DNA of 64,000 nucleotides from Streptomyces virginiae (GCF_000720455.1 NZ_JOAK01000010.1:62001-126000); one strand, 5' to 3'. Positions 46,677-54,784 are shown, numbered from the stretch's first letter. A program made the numbers and translations. Notes: generated by a model from the sequence alone, not told the origin.

Positions 46677-47900
46677 ATGCGGATCCTGTTCCCGGCCGCA
46701 CCGGGATACGGGCTGATGCTGCCCCTCGTACCGCTCGTCTGGGCGGCGCGCGCGGCGGGCCATGAAATCCTCATCGCCACCACCGCCCACATGGCCAAGG
46801 CGGCCGCCTGGGCGGGGGCGCCGGTGGTCGACGTGTTCCCCCTGCGCGACGTCGGCGAGGACCTCGTCGCCGGCCCCGACGCGCCCGGCTGCGAGGACGA
46901 TCCCCGCCTGCCCGAGGGGTACTGGGAACTCGCCCGCGCCATGCGTCCGTTCGAGCTGTTCACCCTCGCGATGACCCGGGGCACGGTCGACGCCGGCCGC
47001 GACTTCGGCGCGGACCTCGTCGTCTACTGCTCCGACCACCAGGCCGGCAAACTGGCCGCCGTAGCCCTCGGAGTGCCCGCACTCGAAGTCGGCAACCGGG
47101 TGTCCTGGTCCATGCGCGACCCGGGCGTGCGCGAGGCCGCGCGGACCAATGCCCGTTTCGGTGTCGTCCCCGACGACAGCCCCGTCGTACTACGGCTGCG
47201 CGAGGCACTCGGCCTCGGCGAACGCGAACCGGACCTCCTCGGCCGGATCGACCCGCGCGCCCCCAGCCTCGGCGGCCTGGAGCACGAGGAGGCCGACCCG
47301 TACGACGGCGTGCCCTGGCTGCCGATGCGCTACGTGCCGTACAACGGCGGCGCCGTACTGCCCGACTGGGCGCTGCGCAAGGCCGCCAGGCCCCGCATCT
47401 GCCTCACCCTCGGCACCGTCGCACCCCTGCTGCCGGGCGGCACCGGCGCCCTGCGGCTGCTGATCGACGCCCTTGCCGCCCTGGACGCGGAAGTGGTCCT
47501 CGCCGACGACGAGACCGACCTGAGCGCGCTGGGCCCACTGCCCCCCAACCTCGTCCCGGCCGGCTTCGTACCGCTCTCCGGGATCCTGCGCGACTGCGCG
47601 CTCGTGGTCCACCACGGAGGATCGGGCACCACCGCGGCCGCCCTGCACTACGGAGTGCCCCAACTGCTGGTCCCCAGTGGCGCGGACAACGAGCTGTGCG
47701 CCCGCCGGGTGACGGACCGCGGCGTGGGCCTCGCCGTGCCACCCGCGACGGCGGACGCCGCCGTGATCGCCGAGGCCGCCGCGCGGCTCCTCACGGAGGA
47801 GTCCTTCCGGCACGCGGCCGGGCAGGTGCGCCGCGAGATGGCCGGACAGCCGTCCCCGGCCGAGCTGATCGACCGCATCACCGCAGGCGTGGCGGCCTAG
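46677..47900 (+). CDS. GT1-family glycosyltransferase 2
   Basis: 407 aa GT-B enzyme. MRILFPAAPGYGLMLPLVPL at the N-terminus; ICLTLGTVAPLLPGG and LVVHHGGSGTTAAALHYGVPQLLVPSG in the nucleotide-sugar domain. SD AAGGAG (46667-46672) precedes ATG 46677. The EryCIII/DesVII-like look of the N-terminus suggests aminosugar transfer, but no helper protein is present in the cluster. Confidence 0.93.
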   Translation: MRILFPAAPGYGLMLPLVPLVWAARAAGHEILIATTAHMAKAAAWAGAPVVDVFPLRDVGEDLVAGPDAPGCEDDPRLPEGYWELARAMRPFELFTLAMTRGTVDAGRDFGADLVVYCSDHQAGKLAAVALGVPALEVGNRVSWSMRDPGVREAARTNARFGVVPDDSPVVLRLREALGLGEREPDLLGRIDPRAPSLGGLEHEEADPYDGVPWLPMRYVPYNGGAVLPDWALRKAARPRICLTLGTVAPLLPGGTGALRLLIDALAALDAEVVLADDETDLSALGPLPPNLVPAGFVPLSGILRDCALVVHHGGSGTTAAALHYGVPQLLVPSGADNELCARRVTDRGVGLAVPPATADAAVIAEAAARLLTEESFRHAAGQVRREMAGQPSPAELIDRITAGVAA

Positions 47901-47917
47901 AGAGAGTCCTGAACGCC

Positions 47918-47953
47918 CGCGGGCGGGACACCTCTTCAGGTGTCCCGCCCGCG
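47918..47953. terminator. Terminator between glycosyltransferase 2 and the LLM oxidoreductase
   Basis: Perfect 16-bp stem (47918-47933 with 47938-47953), CTTC loop, followed by TTTT on the plus strand. Confidence 0.88.
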
Positions 47954-47986
47954 TTTTCGCTGCCGCTTGCGGCGCCGCCAGTGGCG

Positions 47987-49021
47987 TCAGCCGCGGACAC
48001 CGGACCGGTCCAGCGCGGCCATGGCCCCCTCCAGGACGGAGATCCGCTCCTCCGTGCTGCCGGCCATCGAGGAGATCATGATGCCGAGCGTGGTGACGCC
48101 CGCCTCCGCGTACTGCCGCATCCGCTCCGCGACCCGGTCCACCGGCCCGGTCAGCGCGGTCAGCTCCACGAACCCGGCCGGCACCGCCGCCACGGCCCCC
48201 GCCCGGTCGCCCTCGCCCGCCAGCCGCCCCACCTCGGCGGCCTGCGCCCCGAAGCCCAGCCGCGTGGCGAGCGCGATGTAGAAGTTCCGCTCCGGCGCCC
48301 CGATGCCCATCAGGTAGGCGTAGTGGGCCCGCAGCCGGTCGACGCAGCCGTCGGTGTCCTCGCCGATCGCGGTCGCGAGGCACGGCATCACGTCGAAGCC
48401 GGCCAGTGGCCTCCCGGCCCGCGCCCGGCCCGCCTCGATGTGCGCGACCGACTCGGCCACCTGCTCGGGAGCGGCGAACACCCCGATCCACCCGTCGGCG
48501 ATCTCGCCGGCCAGCGCCAGGTTCCCCGGACCGACCGCCCCCAGGTACACCGGTACGGGCGCACCCGCCGGCTCGGTGATCACGTGCAGCGGGGCCGCAC
48601 CGGAGCCGGAGGAGGGCAGCCGGTAGTGCCGGCCCTCGTAGCGGACCGGCTCGCCCGTCAGGGCCCGCCGTACGATCTCCACGTACTCCCGGGTCCGGGC
48701 CAGGGGCTGCCCGAAGGGGACGCCGTACCAGCCCTCGGACACATCCGGGTTGGACACTCCCAGCCCCAGCCGGAACCGGCCGCCCGAGAGCGACTGGAGG
48801 GTCGCGGCGGTCAGCGCGGCCAGCGCGGGGCTGCGGGCGGGGATCTGCATCACGGCGGACCCGAGCGCGATCCGCTCGGTCCGCCCCGCGACGAGCCCGA
48901 GCACGCTGGCGGCGTCCGAGCGGTATCCCTCGGGGGCGAGTGCCACGTCGTAGCCGAGCCGTTCGGCCGCCACGGCCAGCTCCGCGGCGCCCTGGTAACT
49001 CAGGTTCACGCCAAGCTTCAC
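47987..49021 (-). CDS. LLM-class (F420/flavin-dependent) oxidoreductase
   Basis: 344 aa luciferase-like TIM barrel. Start GTG 49021 gives (M)KLGVNLSYQGAAELAVAAERLGYDVALAPEGYRSD. GSAVMQIPARSPALAALTAATLQSLSGGRF, split over about residues 60-92, and LGLGVSNP are family motifs, and VYLGAVGPGNLALAGEIADGW fits the F420-binding subfamily. Probably a tailoring reductase or dehydrogenase of the polyketide. Last gene of the SARP-led minus operon, 14 bp after the SDR gene. Confidence 0.88.
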   Translation of the reverse strand: MKLGVNLSYQGAAELAVAAERLGYDVALAPEGYRSDAASVLGLVAGRTERIALGSAVMQIPARSPALAALTAATLQSLSGGRFRLGLGVSNPDVSEGWYGVPFGQPLARTREYVEIVRRALTGEPVRYEGRHYRLPSSGSGAAPLHVITEPAGAPVPVYLGAVGPGNLALAGEIADGWIGVFAAPEQVAESVAHIEAGRARAGRPLAGFDVMPCLATAIGEDTDGCVDRLRAHYAYLMGIGAPERNFYIALATRLGFGAQAAEVGRLAGEGDRAGAVAAVPAGFVELTALTGPVDRVAERMRQYAEAGVTTLGIMISSMAGSTEERISVLEGAMAALDRSGVRG

Positions 49022-49035
49022 GGTCTGTCGTCCTC

Positions 49036-49767
49036 TCAGATCAGCAGGTGGGCGCCGCCGTCGGCGAGCACCACCTCGCCGGTGGTGTAGGCGGCCCGGT
49101 GCAGACCCACCACCAGCTCGGCCATGTCCTGCGGAGTGCCGGTGCGGCGCAGCGGCACGGCCTCGCGCACCCGCTCGCGGATCTCGGTGAAGGCCTCCGT
49201 CCACGGGGTGTCGACGAGCCCGGGGGCGATGGCGTTCACCCGCACCTCCGGGCCGACGGCGGCCGCCAGCAACCGGGTCATGTGGTTGACGGCGGCCTTG
49301 CTGACCGCGTACGGGATGGAACTGCCGGCGGGCCGGACCCCGGCGACGGAGGAGATGTTGACGACGTGGCCGGCGCCCGAGGCGCGCAGCAGCGGCATCG
49401 CGGCCACCGTCGTCTGCCAGGTGCCGACGACGTTGACCCCGAGGATGGTGCGCCACACCTCGCCGGTGGCCGCCTCGAGATCCTTGTGGGGGATGCCCCG
49501 GGTGACACCGGCGTTGTTGACGAGCAGGTCGAGGACCCCGTACTCGGCGGCGACCTCGTCCAGCAGCCGCCGTACCTGCTCCTCGTCGGAGATGTCGGCC
49601 TGGACGAACCGTGCGTCGGGCAGCGACTCGGCGAGCCTGCGGCCCGCGTCGGCGCTCCTGGCCGCGTTGACCACCACCGTCATCCCCTCGTCGGAGAGTC
49701 TGCGGGCGACGGCGGCGCCGATTCCGGACGAGGATCCGGTCACCAGGGCGACGGGCTTGCGGGACAT
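49036..49767 (-). CDS. FabG-like short-chain dehydrogenase/reductase (tailoring)
   Basis: 243 aa classical SDR: TGSSSGIGAAVARRL, NNAGVTRG, NISSVAGVRP with catalytic Ser, YAVSK with Tyr/Lys, and IAPGLVDTPW. Distinct from the ActIII-type ketoreductase at 33467 (no NVCGG ending), so it probably acts later, on a tailoring keto group. ATG 49767; an alternative start at 49821 would overlap the upstream gene. Confidence 0.9.
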   Translation of the reverse strand: MSRKPVALVTGSSSGIGAAVARRLSDEGMTVVVNAARSADAGRRLAESLPDARFVQADISDEEQVRRLLDEVAAEYGVLDLLVNNAGVTRGIPHKDLEAATGEVWRTILGVNVVGTWQTTVAAMPLLRASGAGHVVNISSVAGVRPAGSSIPYAVSKAAVNHMTRLLAAAVGPEVRVNAIAPGLVDTPWTEAFTEIRERVREAVPLRRTGTPQDMAELVVGLHRAAYTTGEVVLADGGAHLLI

Positions 49768-49817
49768 GACGGGGGGTTCTCCCTTCGGAGGCGGGCGGGT
49801 TGACGCGGAGCCGCTGC

Positions 49818-50285
49818 TCAACGGGCCGCGTGCTGGAGCGGCTGGACGTGCTGGACGTGCTGGTCGTGCTCGACGCGGCGGGAGCGGTTGCGCACCGCCC
49901 CGTCCGTGATCTCCAGGACGTCGCGGACCAGGCAGCTGGGTCCGACCTGCGGTTCCTTGACGCCGGGCCGGACGGTGAGCACCAGCGCGTAGAACACGGC
50001 GTCGAAGTCGCCGTCCTCGCGCGGGCTCAGGTCGATCATGTTGAACCAGTGCCGGCGCTGCACCGGGTCGTCGGCGAACCGCTCGTGGAAGGCGTGCAGT
50101 TCGGCGACGATCCCGGCCGGGGTACGGGCCGGAGGGACGCCGGGGGTGTGCTGGAACTCGCCGTCCTCGGTGAAGGTGGCGGCGTACTCCTCGAACTTGC
50201 CGCCGTCGAGGAACTGGACCTGGCGGGCGTAGTGCTGCCCCACCGCGGCGTAGAGGTCGGCGAAGCGGCTGGCGGCGGACGTCAT
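49818..50285 (-). CDS. SnoaL/NTF2-like polyketide-tailoring protein
   Basis: 155 aa cone-shaped NTF2 fold: YAAVGQHYARQVQFLDGGKFEEYAATFTEDG, split over residues 10-45, then HAFHERFADDPVQRRHWFNMI. Members act as cyclases, hydroxylase partners or pyran-forming enzymes in aromatic pathways. SD GGAG with a 6-nt spacer before ATG 50285. The last 20 residues are His/Gln-rich (HDQHVQHVQPLQHAAR), encoded by short direct repeats, unlike the family. Confidence 0.85.
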   Translation of the reverse strand: MTSAASRFADLYAAVGQHYARQVQFLDGGKFEEYAATFTEDGEFQHTPGVPPARTPAGIVAELHAFHERFADDPVQRRHWFNMIDLSPREDGDFDAVFYALVLTVRPGVKEPQVGPSCLVRDVLEITDGAVRNRSRRVEHDQHVQHVQPLQHAAR

Positions 50286-50316
50286 CGGGTACTCCAGACG
50301 GCTCGGGTACGACGGA

Positions 50317-50357
50317 GCGGGCGCCCGGCGCACAGGTGCTGTGCGCCGGGCGCCCGC
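50317..50357 (-). terminator. Strong hairpin inside the SARP operon (attenuator or terminator)
   Basis: Perfect 18-bp inverted repeat (50317-50334 with 50340-50357), 5-nt loop, in the 177-bp gap between the cyclase stop and the SnoaL-like start. No T-tract follows. It could lower downstream expression or protect an mRNA end. Confidence 0.75.
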
Positions 50358-50420
50358 GAGCGTCGCCGATCCTGCGAGCCCTTCCTCAAGGCCCGCTTGA
50401 AGCACCGTCAAGCCGCGGAC

Positions 50421-50454
50421 CGCGACCGCCGACGGGGCGCGACCGCCGACGGGG
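50421..50454. repeat. 17-bp direct repeat downstream of the cyclase gene
   Basis: Two head-to-tail copies of CGCGACCGCCGACGGGG, just after the metallo-beta-lactamase-fold gene stop. Confidence 0.8.
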
Positions 50455-50462
50455 CGCTGCCG

Positions 50463-51392
50463 TCAGGCGTGGCAGACCGGCGGAGCCCCCCGGTAGGCGG
50501 CCATCTCCTCGAACATGGTGTCCATCTCGGCGATGACGGCCGACATGTCCAGTGCCCCGCCGTGTGCCCGGCCCCGTTCCTCGGCGAACGCCCGGTACAG
50601 ATTGGGCACGATCCGCTCAGGATCGAGCAGGCCGGCGAAGGGCCCGAGGTCGGCCTCCCGTGCCACCTGCGGCGCCGTCAGCCCCGCGGACACGCCCTGC
50701 CGGGCCAGTTCCTGCAGCCACAGCAGGTACGCCTCCGTGGTGTCGAGCACCTCGATGCCGCCGACGACGCCGTGCCCGGCCACCACCACCGCGGGGTCGA
50801 GCGCGCGCATCCGCGCGACGGCCCGCAGCGAACCGGCCACCGAGCCCATCGGCAGGAACGGCGTCACTCCCGACATCACCACGTCCCCGGTGAACAGCAC
50901 CCGCCGCTCGGGCACCCACACGGCGGTGTCGTTCGTGCTGTGGGCCACCTCCAGGTGGATCAGGCGGGCGGTCACCGCTCCCACGTGCAGGGTGAGTTCG
51001 TCCCGGTAGGTGACCTCGGGGAGAACCACCTCCAGCGCCCCCCACTCCACCTGGGGCCACAGGCCGGTCAGGTGCAGGCCCGCCGCGGCCATCTCCCGAC
51101 GCGTCTCGTGGTGGGCGTGCACGACCGCCTCCGGGAACACGAAGTTGCCGAAGGTGTGGTCCCCGTGCGAGTGGGTGTTGACCACCGCGTACGGCACGGG
51201 CCGCCCCTGCGCCACGACCGCCGCCCGCAGGCTGCGGGCACGCGCCTCGGTGGCCGCGGTGTCGACGAGGACGGCCCGGCCCTCGGAGACGATGAGCCCG
51301 GCGTTGTTCACGCACCAGCTGCCGTCCGGCTGGACGTAGGCGAACACCCCGTCGGCGACCTCGCCCAGTACCCCTGACCTGTCCGCGCTCAC
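50463..51392 (-). CDS. Metallo-beta-lactamase-fold cyclase/thioesterase (ActIV-like)
   Basis: 309 aa. The metal motif is VVNTHSHGDHTFGN (HxHxDH), with later ligands in EVAHSTNDTAVW and VVAGHGVVGG. Similar size and fold to ActIV, which closes the second ring and releases the chain in actinorhodin-type pathways; that role fits the ActIII/ActVII-type partners here. GTG 51392 overlaps the SARP stop by 4 nt (GTGA), so cyclase and activator are translationally coupled. Confidence 0.86.
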   Translation of the reverse strand: MSADRSGVLGEVADGVFAYVQPDGSWCVNNAGLIVSEGRAVLVDTAATEARARSLRAAVVAQGRPVPYAVVNTHSHGDHTFGNFVFPEAVVHAHHETRREMAAAGLHLTGLWPQVEWGALEVVLPEVTYRDELTLHVGAVTARLIHLEVAHSTNDTAVWVPERRVLFTGDVVMSGVTPFLPMGSVAGSLRAVARMRALDPAVVVAGHGVVGGIEVLDTTEAYLLWLQELARQGVSAGLTAPQVAREADLGPFAGLLDPERIVPNLYRAFAEERGRAHGGALDMSAVIAEMDTMFEEMAAYRGAPPVCHA

Positions 51393-52225
51393 GTCAGGAC
51401 GTATTCGCGCAGCGAAAGGTCGGTGGCGTTCGACAGCAGCTCCTGGTGGAGGCTCTGGAGGCGGCTGGACGGCTCGACGCCGAGCTCGTTGATGAGCGCC
51501 TTCCTCAGGTCGCGGAAGACCTCGAGGGCGCGCCAGCCCGACCCCGACCGCTGGTGGGCGATCATCAGACAGGCCGCGAGCTTCTCGTGCAGCGGATGCT
51601 GTTCCACGAGCTTGCGCAGTTCCGGAACGAGACTCGCACTCTTACCGAGCCAAAGATCGGCGAGAATGCGCTGTTCGAGAACCCGCATTCTTACTTCGTT
51701 GAGTCCCATGAGTTCCATGGAGAGCACCCGGCCGACGGGCACGTCCATCAAAGCCGGACCGCGCCACAATTCCAATGCCTGGTGAAGGTATTTCGAGGCG
51801 GCCTCGGCGTCTCCGCGCTCCAGCGCGTTGTCTCCGGATCCGGCCAGTGACTCAAATTCGATCAGGTCGAACGACTTGGGCTTGACGGAGAGCTGATAGC
51901 CGTTGAACCGGGTGGCCAGCAGGTCCTTCGGGGTGCGCTCGGAGCCCTCGGGCAGGGCTTCCACGATGAGTCTGCGCAGGTGGAGGACGTAGGTTTGCAG
52001 GGTGGTCATCCCGCTGCGGGGGATGTCCTCACCCCACACCTCCTCCATCAGGGTCGGCACCTGGACGACCCGGCCGCAGCGCAGGGCGAGGAGCGCGAGC
52101 AGTTGCCGCGGTTTTCCCGCGGTGGGCACGATGGACTGTCCGTTGATTTCGACGCTCAATGATCCGAGAACGCTGATTTCCGCGAACGGTAGCGACTCGG
52201 ACGGTCGAGAGGAATCTTTTGACAT
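51389..52225 (-). CDS. SARP-family pathway activator
   Basis: 278 aa, size of ActII-ORF4. Winged-helix DNA-binding domain, residues about 15-110 (ISVLGSLSVEINGQSIVPTAGKPRQLLALL, split around residue 30; LMEEVWGEDIPRSGMTTLQTYVLHLRRL), then the bacterial transcriptional activation domain (FDLIEFESLAGSG, LHEKLAACLMIAHQRSG). No TTA codon was noticed. The gene is visibly less GC-rich than its neighbours. It is the only regulator in the cluster and the likely reader of the 11-bp repeat arrays. Confidence 0.93.
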   Translation of the reverse strand: MSKDSSRPSESLPFAEISVLGSLSVEINGQSIVPTAGKPRQLLALLALRCGRVVQVPTLMEEVWGEDIPRSGMTTLQTYVLHLRRLIVEALPEGSERTPKDLLATRFNGYQLSVKPKSFDLIEFESLAGSGDNALERGDAEAASKYLHQALELWRGPALMDVPVGRVLSMELMGLNEVRMRVLEQRILADLWLGKSASLVPELRKLVEQHPLHEKLAACLMIAHQRSGSGWRALEVFRDLRKALINELGVEPSSRLQSLHQELLSNATDLSLREYVLT

Positions 52226-52620
52226 TCTGTTAAAACCCCCGATGGCAAGATCGGGCCATGCGTGGGGAGCCGGCCCGACGTCTCGCCAGGCTACGACTTC
52301 GGCAACCCAAGATCAAGTAAAGTGTGAGCGGTCGGAGAGGTTCCGGATCGGTCATTGTGTACGCCCGATTCACATCTCCCGCCCCGTCGTGATAAAGCGC
52401 GCGGGGGCGGTGATCGGGCACCTTCGCAGGCCGTACCGACCGGTCTCCACGTCCGTCCTCCGCCCGCGCCGCCGGCCGGTCTCCGCACGCTGTGACATAT
52501 GTCCCACGCGGTGCCGGCGGCTCTAGCGGGGCTGTAGCGGTGCCCTAGGGGACCTGTAGCGGTGCCCGATCGGGTCGGCCGACGTTGGCTCCTCGCACCG
52601 ACCGCAAGGAGAGCCGGCCC
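52226..52620. promoter_or_regulatory. SARP/monooxygenase divergent intergenic region (395 bp)
   Basis: AT-richer next to the SARP gene (TTCTGTTAAAAC), probably its promoter; no SARP array is seen on that side, so autoregulation is not evident. The right end holds the array described separately. Confidence 0.6.
52524..52562 (+). promoter_or_regulatory. SARP operator array upstream of the monooxygenase
   Basis: TAGCGG (52524), TAGCGG (52535), TAGGGG (52546), TAGCGG (52557): four near-identical hexamers at exact 11-bp spacing, ending 58 bp before ATG 52621. The clearest of the four arrays. Confidence 0.85.
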
Positions 52621-53811
52621 ATGCCCCAGCAGACACAGTCAGCGCCCGAACCGGCCCTCACCGCCCGCGAAGTGGGCGCCCTCGCGGCCGACCGTGCCGA
52701 AGCGGCCGAAGCCGTCCGGTCGCTGGACCCGGACGTCGTACGGGCGCTGCTCGACGCCGGCTTCGCCCGCCACTTCGTGCCCGTCGCCCACGGTGGCCAC
52801 GGGGGTGGCTTCGGCGCCCTCACCGACGCGGTCACCACGATCGGGGCGTCCTGTCCGGCCACCGCCTGGTGCGCCTCCATCGCCCTCAGCCTCTCCCGGA
52901 TGGCCGGATTCCTGCCCGAGGAGGGCCGCAAGCGCATCTGGCAGGACGGCCCGGACGTCCTGGTGGTCGGCTCGGTCTCGCCGCGCGGCCGGGCCCTGCC
53001 GGCGGACGGCGGCTGGCGGCTGACCGGAACGTGGCCGTACGTCAGCGCCGTCGAGCACTCCGACTGGGCGCTCGTGCTGGGCCTGGCCAAGACCCCTGAC
53101 GCCGCGAGCGAGCGGCGGATCTTCGCCATACCGCGCTCCGCCTACGCCATCGATCGGACCTGGTCCGACATCGGCATGCGGGCCAGCGGCAGCCACACGC
53201 TCACCGTCGACGACCTCCACGTGCCGGCGGAGATGTCCTTCCCGGTCGACGACCTGATGACCGGTCGTCCCTCCGCCGACGGCAGCGCCAGCGGCGGGGC
53301 CGGCGGTGACGGTGCCGTCGCAGCCGCGCCGGGCGTACCGCTCGCCGCCGTGAACGGGCTGTTCTTCTGCCTGCCGATGCTCGGCGCGGCCGAGGGCGCC
53401 CTCGCGCACTGGTCGGCGTACGCGCAGGACCGGCTGCGCGCCGAGCGCCCGGGAGTGCCCGGGCCCGGCCGCTCCTTCTACGAGGAGACCCTCGCCCGCG
53501 CGGGCGGCGAAATCGACGCCGCCCGGCTGCTGTTGGAGCGCATCTCGGCGGTGGCCGACTCCGGCCGGGAGATCACCGCGCTGGAGACGGCGCGGGCCCA
53601 GCGGGACTGCGCGCTGGTGGCCGACCTGCTGGTCGGAGCCGTGGACCGGCTGTTCCGGGCCTCCGGGACGGCCGGGCACAGCGAGAGCTCGCCGCTCCAG
53701 CGGCTGTGGCGGGACGTGCACTCGGCCGCCGGCCACATCGTGCTCCAGTTCGGGCCCAACGCGAGCGCGTACGCCGCGCAGGCCCTGCCCGTCGGCCCGT
53801 CCGACCGGTAG
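52621..53811 (+). CDS. Acyl-CoA-dehydrogenase-fold flavin monooxygenase (ActVA-ORF5/HsaA type)
   Basis: 396 aa. Lacks the catalytic Glu context of true acyl-CoA dehydrogenases; instead ATAWCASIALSLSRMAGFLPEEG, GSVSPRGRALPADGGWRLTGTWPYVSAVEHSDW, spread over residues 80-160, and ASGSHTLTVDDLHVP match FMNH2-dependent two-component hydroxylases. ActVA-ORF5 hydroxylates the aromatic ring in actinorhodin synthesis. SD AAGGAG, 9 nt, before ATG 52621. No dedicated flavin reductase is adjacent. Confidence 0.85.
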   Translation: MPQQTQSAPEPALTAREVGALAADRAEAAEAVRSLDPDVVRALLDAGFARHFVPVAHGGHGGGFGALTDAVTTIGASCPATAWCASIALSLSRMAGFLPEEGRKRIWQDGPDVLVVGSVSPRGRALPADGGWRLTGTWPYVSAVEHSDWALVLGLAKTPDAASERRIFAIPRSAYAIDRTWSDIGMRASGSHTLTVDDLHVPAEMSFPVDDLMTGRPSADGSASGGAGGDGAVAAAPGVPLAAVNGLFFCLPMLGAAEGALAHWSAYAQDRLRAERPGVPGPGRSFYEETLARAGGEIDAARLLLERISAVADSGREITALETARAQRDCALVADLLVGAVDRLFRASGTAGHSESSPLQRLWRDVHSAAGHIVLQFGPNASAYAAQALPVGPSDR

Positions 53812-53837
53812 CCGCGACGCACCTCGCTGTTGCTGTG

Positions 53838-53865
53838 CCCCGGCGGGTCGGCTGGCCCGCCGGGG
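53838..53865. terminator. Terminator between the monooxygenase and the reductase-hemerythrin gene
   Basis: Perfect 10-bp stem CCCCGGCGGG / CCCGCCGGGG, 8-nt loop, between convergent genes. Confidence 0.8.
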
Positions 53866-53875
53866 TGCTCCGCCT

Positions 53876-54784
53876 TCAGGCGGCGGCCGGCGGGCCGGGC
53901 GGGAAGGGGATCTCGGAGAGCAGCGGCAGCAGCGACTCCTCCTCGTAGTCGAGGTGGGCGTTCAGCTCGTGCGACATGCGGGCCAGTTCCTTGCGGAACC
54001 GCTCCGGGTCCGCCCCGCTGATGTCGGCCAGCAGCACGCTCAGTTCGTGCTGCAGTCGCGCCACCGTGACGTGCTCGGTCCGCAGCCGGTCGAAGACGTC
54101 CTTCAGGTGCGGGTTCTGCGCCGCGAGGGCGGGGAACATGTGCGCGTCCTCGCCGGTGTGGTGGATCTCCAGCGTCTGGCAGAACGCCAGGCAGTGCTGG
54201 CGGATCTGGAGCCCGAGGCCCGGCGCCGGCGCGGCACCCTCGCCCTGGTGCGCGGCCACCGTCTCGAAGTAGGCGTCCACCTCGGCACTCACGTGCCGCA
54301 GCTGCCCGCGCAGCCACACGTGCACCTCGACCAGCTTGTCGGCCAGGCTCCGGATCTCGGCCGGGCCCTCGCCGGGTGCGGGGTCGCTGCGCTCCAGCAC
54401 CACCACGGGCAGCACGCGGCTGGTGTTCTCCTGGTACTCGCCGTAGCCCGGCTCGGCCGCCACGACGTGCTCGAACAGCCGGTCCCGGCGCTCGCCCTCG
54501 GCGGGCACCGCGACCGCCTCGAAGGAGTCGGCGCCGATCTCCACCTGGACCAGCGGGTTGGCGAGCACGTTGTGGTACCAGTCGGGGTGCTTCGGCCCGC
54601 CCAGGTTGGAGCCGATGACCAGCAGGCTGTCGTCGTGGCGCACGTAGCCGAGCGGGACGGTCCGCTCCTCACCCGACTTGGCGCCGGTGACCGTGAGCAG
54701 CAGCAGGTCGCTGCCCTCGAAGTACCCTCCGACCTTTCCCTGGTTGGCGCGGAACTCGTCGATGACGGACTGGTTGAAGGACAT
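53876..54784 (-). CDS. Deazaflavin-type nitro/quinone reductase fused to a hemerythrin domain
   Basis: 302 aa. Residues 1-135 are Ddn/DUF385-like (split beta-barrel, F420H2-binding in relatives): LLLTVTGAKSGEERTVPLGYVRHDDSLLVIGSNLGGPKHPDWYHNVLANP, over residues 27-76. Residues 150-295 form a hemerythrin four-helix bundle with His/Glu ligands in LRHVSAEVDAYF, IRQHCLAFCQTLEIHHTGEDAHMFP, TEHVTVARLQHEL and HELNAHLDYEEESLLP, which can bind a di-iron centre. May supply reduced cofactor or sense oxygen for the cluster (inference). Confidence 0.87.
   Translation of the reverse strand: MSFNQSVIDEFRANQGKVGGYFEGSDLLLLTVTGAKSGEERTVPLGYVRHDDSLLVIGSNLGGPKHPDWYHNVLANPLVQVEIGADSFEAVAVPAEGERRDRLFEHVVAAEPGYGEYQENTSRVLPVVVLERSDPAPGEGPAEIRSLADKLVEVHVWLRGQLRHVSAEVDAYFETVAAHQGEGAAPAPGLGLQIRQHCLAFCQTLEIHHTGEDAHMFPALAAQNPHLKDVFDRLRTEHVTVARLQHELSVLLADISGADPERFRKELARMSHELNAHLDYEEESLLPLLSEIPFPPGPPAAA

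Noticed and set aside
32165..54784. Identity as an actinorhodin-, medermycin- or aclacinomycin-type cluster
   Set aside because: ActIII/ActVII/ActIV-like enzymes point to one class and the rhodosamine-type sugar genes to another; key diagnostic genes (ActVI-1 type reductase, third cyclase, propionate-starter KSIII) are absent, so no named product is claimed.
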